From positions 1-64,000 of the forward strand of contig NZ_FOWC01000013.1 of NCBI RefSeq assembly GCF_900115345.1: a stretch of DNA of 64,000 nt, read 5' to 3'. The notes under the pieces are model-generated. The model was not told the origin of the DNA. It was given only the letters and a program-made list of their open reading frames with translations, and ran no database searches. Made by a program: the position numbers and the translations under genes. Shown here piece after piece: positions 41,048 through 50,030 of the stretch. This DNA comes from Amycolatopsis rubida (GTDB lineage Bacteria > Actinomycetota > Actinomycetes > Mycobacteriales > Pseudonocardiaceae). Each line of letters starts with the position of its first letter. Position 1 is the stretch's first letter.

Positions 41048-41863
41048 GATCGTGGTGGCGGCCGCCGACGCTCAACCAGTGCGGTGACGCTCGCCGAAGC
41101 GCAGGTGCGCGCCGCATTCGGGGACTGGCCGCGGATTCCAGCCGGCACTGCAACGGCGGTGCGGCGCAGAGAACCAGGACACGCGGAACCGCACTTTCTC
41201 GCCCGCCTGGCAGAGCGGATGCCGCGCGACGAGGAACCTGTCGCCGACGCGTACTTGGCGATGCTCGACGCCCTGCTGCCCGACCGGGACATGTCGTCGA
41301 CAAAGGGGGAAATGCTTGTCGACCTCGCGCTGGATCTCGATCTGGGGCGGAACGAATTGGTCGCACTGCATGTGAGCTATGAGCGCGATCTTGCCCGCGA
41401 GGCAGGGGCCGACGAGGTCGTCACCGACGAGGAGCGACACGATTTGCTCACTGTCGCGACGCTTCTCGCGCTCGATCACGCGGTGGTGGATCAAATCCTC
41501 GACGAGGAACGCGCTGCGGCGTCTTCCGGCAGCAGACTCGGCGGGCTCGCGCTGCGACCAGGGGACAAGGTGGTGCTGACCGGGAGCATGGCGCGGGGAC
41601 GCGAGGAGATCGTCGAGCAGGCCGCGTCCGCGGGCGTCAGAGTGACCGGGCGCGTCTGCAGGCAGGCTCGCGTGGTCGCGGCGGCGGACCCGAACTCGTT
41701 GCCGGGCAAGGTACGTGAGCTCGGTGTTCCGGTGGTGCCGGAAGATGCGTTCCTGGCGGTCCTCGACCGGCTGGCGGAGCTGGTTTCAGCACCGGTTGTG
41801 ACGATCGAGCCGGCGATAACCATGTGTTTGAATGCGGAGGTGTCCCGGGCTGGTGATGCTTGA
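41048..41863 (+). pseudogene. C-terminal part of a DnaQ-like exonuclease/BRCT protein
   Basis: The frame contains HFLARLAERMPRDEEPVADA, LDLDLGRNELVALHVSYERD and a BRCT-like end (LRPGDKVVLTGSMARGREEI, AADPNSLPGKVRELGVPVVP). In intact proteins an N-terminal exonuclease domain of about 180 residues precedes this. Here it is absent, and upstream sequence belongs to the G1 peptidase on the other strand. The deletion junction is near 41045. Translation from an internal start (ATG at 41219) could still make the BRCT part. Confidence 0.6.
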
Positions 41864-41912
41864 AGAAGTTTTGCAGGAACGGATTCGCTTCGTGCGAGCG
41901 TGAACTGCTTCG

Positions 41913-43133
41913 TCAAGTGAGGTCCGTGCGGTGAGTTTCGCTCCGGAGGCTTTCGCTGCTGGGGACAAGGGCGACGGTGGCAGCAGTGAGCGCTGCGGCA
42001 GCGCAGAGCAGTAACTGACTGCTGACGGTGTTCTGGAAGGTAGTGGCGGTGAGACTCCCGAGCGGTGTGGCTCCATAAGCCAGGGCTCGGAAAACGCCAA
42101 GGACTTGCGCTCGCTGGCCAGGGCTGGTGGCGCGTTGCCGCAGATTCATGGCCTGCACAGCCCACATCGCCCCGAACGCGCTCCCCACGACCATGACAGG
42201 CGCGATGAGCCAGGGAGAGCGCAATAATGGGCTGAGAAACAGCAAAGCCCAGCCGAGGCGGGTGAGCCGCATCGTGGCGACCTCTCCGAAGAGCCGTTCG
42301 GCCCGGCTCGTGAGGCAGGCCCCGACGCCTGCTCCGGCGCCGACGAGGCCGGTGAGCACTCCGTAGGCCGCCGGGGTGAGGCCGAGGCCGGTGCCGGAGT
42401 TGGCGTAGACGGCAAAGGCGGTCAGATAGCTGCCGTTGGCGATGCTCGTGAGGCCGCTGATGGCGATAGCGGCTTTGAGGGTCCGGTTCCGGCCCACTAC
42501 ACGCAGGCCGCTCCGGATGTCGATCTTGCCTCTGGCTCCGCGCCGGTGCGGCCATGGCTGCCGTACGGCGGCGATGCACAACGTCGAGAGCCCGCAGAGA
42601 GTGCTGGAGAGCAGAGCCGCTGCCGACGGCCAGAGCGCGTAGGCCAGACCGGCGATCGGGGGCCCGAGGAACTGGTAGAAGACCCGAGTCGACACGGACA
42701 GCGCGCCGTTCGCGTCCGAGAGTCGTTCGCGGGCGACGAGTTCGGGGACAAGTGCTTCTGCCGCACCGTCGACAAAGGTTTGGAGCACGCCCGAAGCGAA
42801 AACAGCTACGGCGAGAACAACGGCGGAGATGTGCCCGGTGGCGCTGACGACGCCGACCGCGAGCATCGTTGCCGCGCGCGCGAGGTTGGCGACCTGGATC
42901 ACGCGGTGCGCTTCCATGCGGTCCACGACGATTCCCGCGGGGATGGCCGCGACAAGCCAGGGAATGGTCGCCAGGGTGAACAGGAGCCCGGCGAGGGCGG
43001 GGCTTTCCCAGGTGCGGATGGCGAAAAGTGTCGCGCCGACAAGGAAAATGCCGTTGCCGGTGTCGGAGAGCGCGGTCGAGCACCACAAGCCACGAAAACG
43101 CGGACCGAGTCCGCCCCTGTTCGAGATGGCCAT
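41913..43133 (-). CDS. MFS exporter
   Basis: A 406-residue major facilitator with 12 predicted helices: WCSTALSDTGNGIFLVGATL, AGLLFTLATIPWLVAAIPAG, IVVDRMEAHRVIQVANLARA. The EntS/macrolide-type (MFS_3, proton drug antiporter) layout is suggested by the first loop RGLWCSTALSDTGNG. Substrate unknown. The ATG at 43133 is preferred; a longer frame would include the operator. It is divergent from the HTH-citrate synthase fusion, which probably regulates it. Confidence 0.88.
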   Translation of the reverse strand: MAISNRGGLGPRFRGLWCSTALSDTGNGIFLVGATLFAIRTWESPALAGLLFTLATIPWLVAAIPAGIVVDRMEAHRVIQVANLARAATMLAVGVVSATGHISAVVLAVAVFASGVLQTFVDGAAEALVPELVARERLSDANGALSVSTRVFYQFLGPPIAGLAYALWPSAAALLSSTLCGLSTLCIAAVRQPWPHRRGARGKIDIRSGLRVVGRNRTLKAAIAISGLTSIANGSYLTAFAVYANSGTGLGLTPAAYGVLTGLVGAGAGVGACLTSRAERLFGEVATMRLTRLGWALLFLSPLLRSPWLIAPVMVVGSAFGAMWAVQAMNLRQRATSPGQRAQVLGVFRALAYGATPLGSLTATTFQNTVSSQLLLCAAAALTAATVALVPSSESLRSETHRTDLT

Positions 43134-43153
43134 GCACTGACTCTGACCAGCGA

Positions 43154-43191
43154 CAATCAACGTTGTCAACGTTGATTGACTGCACTATGGT
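43154..43191 (+). promoter_or_regulatory. 25-bp perfect palindrome and promoter between MFS and HTH-citrate synthase genes
   Basis: CAATCAACGTTG-T-CAACGTTGATTG (43154-43178) is a perfect palindrome. It overlaps the -35 box TTGTCA (43163-43168), which with a 17-base spacer and TATGGT (43186-43191) forms a promoter reading right. Transcription would begin at 43199, the A of an ATG, giving a leaderless mRNA. A repressor bound here would block this promoter and probably the leftward one. Confidence 0.8.
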
Positions 43192-43198
43192 CCGGGAC

Positions 43199-44395
43199 AT
43201 GGCCTGCGAGTGGATGACTGCGGCCGAAGCCGCGGATCGGCTGGGCGTCACCGTGCGCACTCTCTACGCCTACGCGAGCCGGGGCGTCCTGACCGCGCGG
43301 CCCGTGCGCGGCGGTGGCGGCCGCCGTTCCGAGTACGAACGAGCACAGGTCGAGGCTCTCGCCGCCCGTACGGCGAAACGAGAACGAGCCGGTCAGGTCG
43401 AGATCCGCGTCGAGACCGCTGTCACCGATCTCAAACCGGCGGGCGCGCTGGCGTTTCGCGGCTATCCGATCGAGGACTTGCTGGACCGGAGTTTCGAGGA
43501 CGTCGCGGAATTGCTCTGGACCGCGGAGTTGCCCGACGGCCCGGTTTTCTGGCCGAGCGCGAATCGGCGGGAGGCCACCCGCGTGCTCGCCGCGCTCCCC
43601 TCGGCCGCAGGGGTGCTCGACCGGATGTGCGCGGTGGCATCGGTCCTGGGCATGGTGGATCCGGCACGCCATGAGCTCGGACCGGACGCGGTCGCCGGCG
43701 TCGGCAGGCGGCTCATCCCAGCCATGGCCTCGGCGATCTCGGCGCACCCGGATCCGCGCCCGGCGTCAGGACCGGTCGCGGCCGTCCTCGCCGACAGGCT
43801 CGCCCGCGAGGACAGCCTTCCCTCCGCACCGGTCGACCTGGCCCTGTGCCTGCTGGCCGACCACGAACTCGCGGCGTCCACCTTCGCGTCGCGAATCGCC
43901 GCCACCGTCGGCGCGGATCCCTACGCCGTGGTGGGCATCGGAATTCAGGCCATGCGAGCGGTCGATCACGGCGGAACTGCCCGCGACGTTCACCGGATGC
44001 TGCGACGGGTCGCGGAAGAAGGACTGTCCGTTGTGGCCTCAGCAGACCGGCGCGCGGGTGAGCTGCCGGGATTCGGGCACCCGGTGTACACCGACTGCGA
44101 CCCCCGGGCTCCGCATCTGCTGGCCGCTCTTGAGCGGGTCCACGCGGGCAGCGATCGGCAGGACCTCGTGCGGTCGGTACTGGAGTCGGCAACCCGGCGT
44201 GGCCTGCCTGCGCCCAATATCGACTTCGCACTCGGTGCCATGGCTTGGCTCCACCGCTGGCCCGAGGAATCTTCGACGGGATTGGTGGTCGTGGCCAGGA
44301 CCGCAGGCTGGCTCGCCCATGCGGCGGAAGCCTGCGAACGGCCGTCCCGGCTACGGCCCCGAGCGGTCTACATTGGACCGCGACGTCGCCGCTGA
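43199..44395 (+). CDS. Helix-turn-helix / citrate synthase-like fusion protein
   Basis: A 398-residue fusion. Residues 1-55 are a MerR/excisionase-type HTH (MTAAEAADRLGVTVRTLYAY, then a basic wing). The rest is a shortened citrate synthase: VDHGGTARDV corresponds to the first catalytic His region, GFGHPVYTDCDPRAP to the second, and PNIDFALGAM to the Asp region, so H, H and D are all kept. The family is present in actinobacteria but its function is unproven; acyl-CoA- or citrate-sensing regulator is an attractive idea. The ATG at 43199 is chosen as the leaderless start 7 bases after TATGGT. It is divergent from an MFS exporter over a 25-bp palindrome. Confidence 0.82.
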   Translation: MACEWMTAAEAADRLGVTVRTLYAYASRGVLTARPVRGGGGRRSEYERAQVEALAARTAKRERAGQVEIRVETAVTDLKPAGALAFRGYPIEDLLDRSFEDVAELLWTAELPDGPVFWPSANRREATRVLAALPSAAGVLDRMCAVASVLGMVDPARHELGPDAVAGVGRRLIPAMASAISAHPDPRPASGPVAAVLADRLAREDSLPSAPVDLALCLLADHELAASTFASRIAATVGADPYAVVGIGIQAMRAVDHGGTARDVHRMLRRVAEEGLSVVASADRRAGELPGFGHPVYTDCDPRAPHLLAALERVHAGSDRQDLVRSVLESATRRGLPAPNIDFALGAMAWLHRWPEESSTGLVVVARTAGWLAHAAEACERPSRLRPRAVYIGPRRRR

Positions 44396-45259
44396 CCTAT
44401 TGTCCGAAGGGCGCGGTCGGTCATCGGTCCAGCGCGATTTCGACGCCGAGGCCCTTGCCGATGAGGCCGGCTGCTCCGGCTTTCCAGGGACGGTGGAAGT
44501 CAGTTTGCTGCCGCTTGGTTGTGCAATCAGTCCGCCATCGTTGGTGGTGTCCTCGTTGTCGAAGTCTTCCTGGCGGAGTTCCCGCTGGCCGTTGTCGGCA
44601 CTGGCCTTCCCCGGATGTACCGCGCGGCACGGGTAGTGGCACCCCGGGGGAACGCGAGACAGGTCGGTCCGGCGCCACCACCTGAGTCGAAAGCCGTTTT
44701 GCTAGGCGGCTACGCGGCTTCGTCCGATGCGGTGGTCTTTGTGGACTGTCGGGGTGGCGGTGTTGCGGGCCGGTGGGCGAGGTCTATGCCAAGGGCGAGT
44801 TGTCGCTGCGTCCGGGGCGGTTGGCTGAGGTGTGTGGGTGCCGTGGCGGCGGTTGGTTGCGGTGTGCTTGCTGTGGGCGGGTTCGGGTGCCGGGCGAAGT
44901 GGTGGAGCTTGCGGAGGTGTCGTTGGACTAGACCGGCGCGCCGGGCTTGCTCGAAGAGGGCTCTGGCGGCTCGGTTTTGAGTTCGTCTGCTGGGGTCGGG
45001 GCGGTCGGGCATGGCGGATTCCTGGGGTAGGCGAGCTGGTTGCGGGCGAGATCACGAATGCGTTTCGGCCTGGTTGAGGCGTCGTGATGGCGGGTGGTGC
45101 AGCCGTGCGGCGAGGTACGGCTCAATGAGGAGGAGTGTCGGCTCGGGTCAAGGCCTGCGAGCGGGATCGCCGGTGCGCTGCGTACGGCAAAGGGGTGGGC
45201 CGCCTGGTTTCCGGCCCTCGGCCGGGCCTGGCCAGGGGTTCCCCTGACCAGGCCGTTTG
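44396..45259. other. Gene-free stretch of 0.86 kb
   Basis: No protein is recognised. One minus-strand frame, 44710-45012, has an AGGA 7 bases before its ATG and an amphipathic beginning (SRRTQNRAARALFEQARRAG) and could be a small hypothetical gene, but its second half is Pro/Thr low complexity and I cannot support it. The stretch ends at tRNA-Arg. Confidence 0.4.
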
Positions 45260-45333
45260 TGCCCCCGGCAGGACTCGAACCTGCGACCTAGAGATTAGAA
45301 GGCTCTTGCTCTATCCAGCTGAGCTACGAGGGC
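45260..45333 (-). tRNA. tRNA-Arg (anticodon TCT)
   Basis: Acceptor stem GCCCTCG/CGGGGGC, D arm GCTCAGCTGGATAGAGC, anticodon loop CTTCTAA with anticodon TCT, T arm GCAGG-TTCGAGT-CCTGC. CCA is not encoded. This tRNA reads the rare codon AGA in high-GC genomes. Confidence 0.95.
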
Positions 45334-45905
45334 CCGGGTGGCTGACAGCTGCTGACCTCCAGCATGGGCAGCTTAGTCATCGCCAATCTCTCGATCGTTC
45401 GACACCGTCGAATCGTTTCAGCTTCCGTTCGTCGGATTTGCGGGTCTCCGGAGGCGGAATGCCACAGCGTGCGACGGTTCCGGTACGCACTGCGCGGGGG
45501 AGCGGCCTGTTGTGGCGGGCGGGCGGCGGTTTGTGCAGCTTGGGCACCTGGATCTCCTGGACGGGGCGGCGGGACGGGGCTCGGGGGCGGGCTGTGCGGC
45601 TGGGCAGACTGTGGCGATCTTGTGATGTACGGCGGCTGGCCGGGCGGGGGCGATTCGGCGGTTCGGCGGTTGCGGTCAGGCTCCGAGGCGTCCGACCGGC
45701 GCTGGGGTTGGACCACGTCGTCCGGGCAAACGGTGTGGCGGAGGGCCGCGCACGGGACCCTGCCACCAGGTCCGTGCGTGAAGCTGACGCCAGGTGGATG
45801 CTGGTCTGCTGCGACGGGGAAGCGGGCAGCCACGGAGCACGGCAGACTCGCACCCGAACGGTGCCGAGCCGCCTGAGCTTCGGTGGAACGCAGACGGAGT
45901 CCGTG
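45334..45905. other. Intergenic region upstream of tRNA-Arg
   Basis: No gene recognised. No integrase or att duplication of the tRNA 3' end was seen within the window, so there is no evidence of an integrated element here. Confidence 0.45.
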
Positions 45906-46010
45906 CCTCGCCTCCCGTTCCCAGGTCGGGGGCCGGGAGCGGGAGGCGAGGGGCAGCGGCCCGTGGGCGCGGATCTTCCGGGCTGCGCGCCCACGGGCCT
46001 AGGGGCCGCT
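45906..46010 (-). terminator. Two consecutive long GC hairpins
   Basis: CCTCGCCTCCCG (45906-45917) pairs with CGGGAGGCGAGG (45940-45951). Directly after, GCGGCCCGTGGGCGCG (about 45956-45971) pairs with CGCGCCCACGGGCC and GGCCGCT (45986-46010). They lie 3' of the leftward I36-type gene, so termination or mRNA protection is likely. Confidence 0.55.
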
Positions 46011-46102
46011 CGGGGGTGCGGCCCCCGGGCCGGCGAACTGGGGCTGCGAGTCGACTCGGCCTGGAGCTGCCTCGTTCGCCTGGCCCGGTCTCGGAGGAGG
46101 GG

Positions 46103-46525
46103 TTATTCCCACACTTTCAGGGCACGCACCGCGAACGGGGACTGCGGAACGTACGTGCCACCGCCCGGATAGGTGATGAAATCGCCCTCGGTGGAACAGT
46201 CGGCTCCTTGGTAGATGGTGACGTCGCGGGTCATCCGATTGACGAAGGAATGGCCCTGGAATCCCTCGGGCAGGGGAATGCAATCACCCGGATTCGCCGC
46301 GCGCAGGTCATAACTCCGCACGCCGCCGGAATAGGTTTCGGTGTCCCACAGGCAGAACTCGCCCGCACCGCAGGCGGGGGCGGGGGGAGCGGCTTGGGCC
46401 AGGCCGGAAGTGGTCAGCAGACCGGCGGTGACCAGCAGCAATACGCCGGGCAGGCGGGACGGGGCGGCGGTGGGCCAGGCGCGGCGGCCGGGGAAGGGCA
46501 GGGACGGCAGCAGGCGGCGGAACAT
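46103..46525 (-). CDS. Secreted peptidase inhibitor I36 / crystallin-fold protein
   Basis: A 140-residue protein. A long N-terminus with basic residues and a hydrophobic helix (LPGVLLLVTAGLLTTSGLAQ, cleavage after AQA) is a signal peptide. The mature part of about 95 residues has FCLWDTETYSGGVRSYDL and VTIYQGADCSTEGDFITYPG, the beta/gamma-crystallin-like pattern of I36 proteins related to the Streptomyces metalloprotease inhibitor SMPI. Two to four Cys could form disulphides. A protease-inhibitor or cell-surface role is inferred from the family only. The ATG at 46525 is followed by MFRRLLPSL; a GGGGGAG site lies upstream. Confidence 0.85.
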   Translation of the reverse strand: MFRRLLPSLPFPGRRAWPTAAPSRLPGVLLLVTAGLLTTSGLAQAAPPAPACGAGEFCLWDTETYSGGVRSYDLRAANPGDCIPLPEGFQGHSFVNRMTRDVTIYQGADCSTEGDFITYPGGGTYVPQSPFAVRALKVWE

Positions 46526-46712
46526 CGTGGGAACTCCCCCTCAATCGAAGCGATGCCGGGCGAAGAAGCCGGCGGTATCCCGGGAAACCGGGCATGTCTC
46601 CACCTTGGCGGGTTTCGTGCGATTTGTCTGCCCGCATTCCCGCGTCTGTGGACAAGTAGTTTCCCGTCACCCGGACGAGACCTAGTTGTCCACAGATCGC
46701 CGAGCGGTCTTG

Positions 46713-47753
46713 CTAAATCGCCGCGGTGCTTTCGCGGACGGCCAGCGACACCGGGAGTTCGACCGGCGGCGGGACCGGTTCCCCCGCCAGCAGGTCCATC
46801 ACCAGTTCCCCCGCGACGCGGCCCTTGCCCGCCAGGTCCTGCCGCACGGTGGTGAGGGGTGGTTCAGACCACACGGCCTGCGGGGTGTCGTCGAAGCCGA
46901 CGATCGAGACGTCGGCGGGCACGCGCAGGCCCAGCCGGTGGGCGGCGGCGATCGCGGCGAAGGCCAGCTGGTCGGACATGCACAGCAAGGCCGTCGGCCG
47001 CACGGAAACGGTGAGCAGGTCTGTCGCGGCGGCGCGGGCGGTCGAGGCGGAGAGCCAGGGGGCTTCGGTGATGGTGATGTCGGTGATTCCGGCGGCGGAG
47101 AGAGTGCCGAGGTAACCGGCGAGGCGTTCGCGGGTGCCGTGGAAAGGGCTGGTAACCGCGGAAAGGCGCGGGGCGGCCAGGATTCCGAAGCGGCGATGTC
47201 CCAGCTCGACTAAATGGCGTGCGGCCAACGAAGCGCCGCCGCGGTCGTCGCAGCCGACTCGGGCCGTGTCCGGGAGGGGTGGCTGGTCGATGACTACCAG
47301 CGGCAAACCTCGTGCCCGCACGGCTTCCAGCGCGGGAGTGCCGTCGGCGAGGGAGTACGCCACGGCGATGTCCGCTTGCGCGGCCAGGACACGCGACGCG
47401 GGCGGGCCCTCCTGGGCTTCGCGGCCGGGCAGCAGCAACAGCGCGTTGCCAGTGGGTTCCACGGTTTTCGCGAGCGCGTCCAGGGTGATCGACAGCGCGG
47501 GGTCGGAGAAGGCCGCTGACAGCGACGAATCGAGCAGGAAAGCGATCGCGCCGGTGCGGCTCGTGGCGAGGCTGCGGGCGGTCGGGTTCGGGCCGGGGTA
47601 ACCGAGTTCACCCGCCGCGCGCAGAATCTGCTCCCGCAACTGCGCCGACAGCTGGTCAGGCCGGTTGTAGGCGTTCGACACAGTGGCGCGCGACACCCCG
47701 ACCGCCTCCGCGACGTCGTCCAGCGTCGGGCGGCGGCGACGGCTGCTGGTCAT
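46713..47753 (-). CDS. LacI family transcriptional regulator
   Basis: A 346-residue repressor. The LacI HTH and hinge are at 9-60 (TLDDVAEAVGVSRATVSNAY, NPTARSLATSRTG). The sugar-binding-type core follows (GAIAFLLDSSLSAAFSDPAL, ARHLVELGHRRFGILAAPRL, VSIVGFDDTPQAVWSEPPLT). These proteins usually sense a sugar or nucleoside. No sugar transport or catabolic gene is adjacent, so its target is not known. ATG at 47753 starts directly before the HTH. The long open frame upstream is antisense to the CopD-CtaG gene. Confidence 0.92.
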   Translation of the reverse strand: MTSSRRRRPTLDDVAEAVGVSRATVSNAYNRPDQLSAQLREQILRAAGELGYPGPNPTARSLATSRTGAIAFLLDSSLSAAFSDPALSITLDALAKTVEPTGNALLLLPGREAQEGPPASRVLAAQADIAVAYSLADGTPALEAVRARGLPLVVIDQPPLPDTARVGCDDRGGASLAARHLVELGHRRFGILAAPRLSAVTSPFHGTRERLAGYLGTLSAAGITDITITEAPWLSASTARAAATDLLTVSVRPTALLCMSDQLAFAAIAAAHRLGLRVPADVSIVGFDDTPQAVWSEPPLTTVRQDLAGKGRVAGELVMDLLAGEPVPPPVELPVSLAVRESTAAI

Positions 47754-47909
47754 CGGCGGAGCATAGAGGAAAGCCTTGCCGCGCACCGGATTCCGTCCGG
47801 GAACCCGGCTCGACCAGCGCAAACACCGCAAGCGAGCGATCCGGCGCGAAACCCGGCGAGCGCCCCGCCCCGCGCACGGTCGCGCGCGCGACCGGCCTAC
47901 TCTCGTACC

Positions 47910-49928
47910 GTGAGCTCGGAACCTGTGACGAAACCCGCCCCGAACCGCGGACGCAAGACGAGCGTGCTCCCGCTGCTTTCGGTCGGAGTCGTGCTCGGCG
48001 CGGTCGTCGCGGTCGGGCTCGTCGCGCTCACCGGCGGCGCGGGCTACGTCATCGCCGGACTGCCGGACCCGGGACTCGTCACGCGTTACGGCGTCACGGT
48101 GGTCCGGGTGCTCGCCGAAGCGGCCTCGGTCGTGTGCGTCGGCGGCTTGCTGCTGGCCGCTTTCCTCGTGCCGCCACAGAAATCCGGCACGCTCGCGCCC
48201 GAGGGGTACGCCGCGGTCCGCACCGCGGGAATCGCCGCGTGGGTGTGGTTCGCCGCCTCGATCCTGTCGGTCGCCTTCACCGCCGCGGACAGCGCGGGCA
48301 AGCCGTTCGGCGACGTCCTTTCCCCGGACACCCTGCTGAGCCTCGTCGGCGCGATCGAGCAGCCCAAGGCGTGGCTGTGGACGGCGCTGATCGCGATCCT
48401 GCTCGCCCTCGGCTGCCGCCTGGTGCTCAGCTGGGGCTGGACGGCGGTGCTGTTCTTCTTGTCCGTCGCCGGGCTCGTCCCGGTCGCGGTCACCGGGCAC
48501 TCGGCCAGCGGCGGTTCGCACGACCTGGCCACCAACAGCCTGCTGTTCCACCTCGTCGCGGCCGCGCTGTGGGTCGGCGGGCTGCTGGCCGTGCTCGCGC
48601 TCGGCTGGCGCCGCGGCAAGAACCTCAGCCTCGCCGCGCAGCGGTTTTCCAAGCTCGCCCTGGTCTGCTGGGTCGTGATGGCGGTGTCCGGCATCGTCAA
48701 CGCGCTGGTCCGGATCAACCTCGGCGACCTGTTCACCACCGACTACGGCCTGCTCGTCGTCGCCAAGATCGTCGCGCTGCTGCTGCTCGGTGTCTTCGGC
48801 CAGCAGCAGCGCAGCCGCGGCGTCGCGAACCTCGTCGACGGCAAGGGCGGCAGCCAGCTGCTGCGGCTCGCCGCGGTCGAGGTGCTGATCATGTTCGTCA
48901 CCATCGGTATCGCGTCCGGGCTCGCTCGGACGCCACCGCCGCCGGACGCGGTCACCCAGCCGGGCACCGTCGAACTCCTCATCGGCTACGACCTCCAGGG
49001 CCCGCCGACGTTCTGGCGGCTGCTCACCGACTGGCGGTTCGACCTGATCTACGGCACCCTCGCGATCGTTCTCGCCGGCCTCTACCTGCTCGGCGTGCGG
49101 CGGCTGCGCAAGCGCGGCGACGCCTGGCCGGTCGGCCGGACCGTCGCGTGGCTCGCCGGTTGCGTGGTGATCCTGCTGGCCACCTCGTCGGGCATCGGCC
49201 GGTACGCGCCCGCGATGTTCAGCGTGCACATGGGTACCCACATGCTGATGTCGATGGTCGCGCCGGTCCTGCTGGTGCTCGGCGGCCCGGTCACGCTCGC
49301 CCTGCGCGCGCTCCCTCCCGCCGGCCGAGACGCCCCTCCCGGACCGCGCGAATGGCTGCTGGCCGCCGTGCACTCGCCGGTTTCGCGGTTCCTGACGAAC
49401 CCGATCGTCGCGCTGCTGCTGTTCGTCGGGTCCTTCTACGGGCTGTACTTCTCCGGCCTCTTCGACAACGCGCTCAACTACCACTGGGCGCACCTGGCGA
49501 TGAACGCGCACTTCCTGCTCGTCGGCTACGTCTTCTACTGGCCGGTGATCGGCGTCGACCCGGCGCCGCGGCGGCTGCCGCCGGTCGGCAAGCTCGGGAT
49601 GATGTTCGGCGCCATGCCGTTCCACGCCTTCTTCGGCGTGATCCTGATGAACATGCAGACGGTGATCGGCCGCGAGTTCTACACCTCGCTGAAGCTGCCG
49701 TGGGTCGGCGACCTGCTGACCGATCAGCGGCTCGGCGGCGGCATCGCGTGGGCGTCGGGCGAGGTGCCGGTGCTGCTGGTGCTGATCGCGCTGCTGGTGC
49801 AGTGGGCGCGCCAGGACGAGCGCGAGGCGAAGCGGCGCGACCGGCGCGAGGAGACCACCGGCGGCGAGGAACTCGCTGCCTACAACGCGATGCTGAAGAA
49901 CCTCGCCGAGGGCAAACGGGCGGAATGA
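47910..49928 (+). CDS. CopD-CtaG fusion membrane protein (copper resistance / cytochrome oxidase assembly)
   Basis: A 672-residue membrane protein of about 14-16 helices. The first half is a CopD domain (GHSASGGSHDLATNSLLFHL, ALWVGGLLAVLALGWRRG, VLIMFVTIGIASGLARTPPP), and the second half a CtaG_2-type domain (SVHMGTHMLMSMVAPVLLVL, WAHLAMNAHFLLVGYVFYWP, FHAFFGVILMNMQTVIG), both with conserved His in membranes for Cu. The fusion is common in actinobacteria and is thought to move copper across the membrane for oxidase assembly. The GTG at 47910 has no ribosome site; TACTCT lies 6 bases upstream, so it may be leaderless. It is not linked to the csoR module. Confidence 0.9.
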   Translation: MSSEPVTKPAPNRGRKTSVLPLLSVGVVLGAVVAVGLVALTGGAGYVIAGLPDPGLVTRYGVTVVRVLAEAASVVCVGGLLLAAFLVPPQKSGTLAPEGYAAVRTAGIAAWVWFAASILSVAFTAADSAGKPFGDVLSPDTLLSLVGAIEQPKAWLWTALIAILLALGCRLVLSWGWTAVLFFLSVAGLVPVAVTGHSASGGSHDLATNSLLFHLVAAALWVGGLLAVLALGWRRGKNLSLAAQRFSKLALVCWVVMAVSGIVNALVRINLGDLFTTDYGLLVVAKIVALLLLGVFGQQQRSRGVANLVDGKGGSQLLRLAAVEVLIMFVTIGIASGLARTPPPPDAVTQPGTVELLIGYDLQGPPTFWRLLTDWRFDLIYGTLAIVLAGLYLLGVRRLRKRGDAWPVGRTVAWLAGCVVILLATSSGIGRYAPAMFSVHMGTHMLMSMVAPVLLVLGGPVTLALRALPPAGRDAPPGPREWLLAAVHSPVSRFLTNPIVALLLFVGSFYGLYFSGLFDNALNYHWAHLAMNAHFLLVGYVFYWPVIGVDPAPRRLPPVGKLGMMFGAMPFHAFFGVILMNMQTVIGREFYTSLKLPWVGDLLTDQRLGGGIAWASGEVPVLLVLIALLVQWARQDEREAKRRDRREETTGGEELAAYNAMLKNLAEGKRAE

Positions 49929-50030
49929 CTCCCCGGAGGTGATATCGCCGGAGTGAGGATGACCTGACCCTCGGTAGCGCGGTGGTGACCGCCGTCAGGC
50001 CGCCGGAGGAGCCACTCTACGATCGATGGC

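Noticed and set aside
44710..45012. Possible small minus-strand gene of 100 codons
   Set aside because: A reasonable start and amphipathic beginning, but the rest is Pro/Thr low complexity with atypical codon use and no family; support is insufficient.
45260..45333. tRNA-Arg as attachment site of an integrated element
   Set aside because: No integrase gene and no duplicated tRNA 3' end was seen in the window.
46713..49625. 970-codon minus-strand frame containing the LacI regulator
   Set aside because: The first 620 codons are antisense to the CopD-CtaG gene; the LacI start is at 47753.
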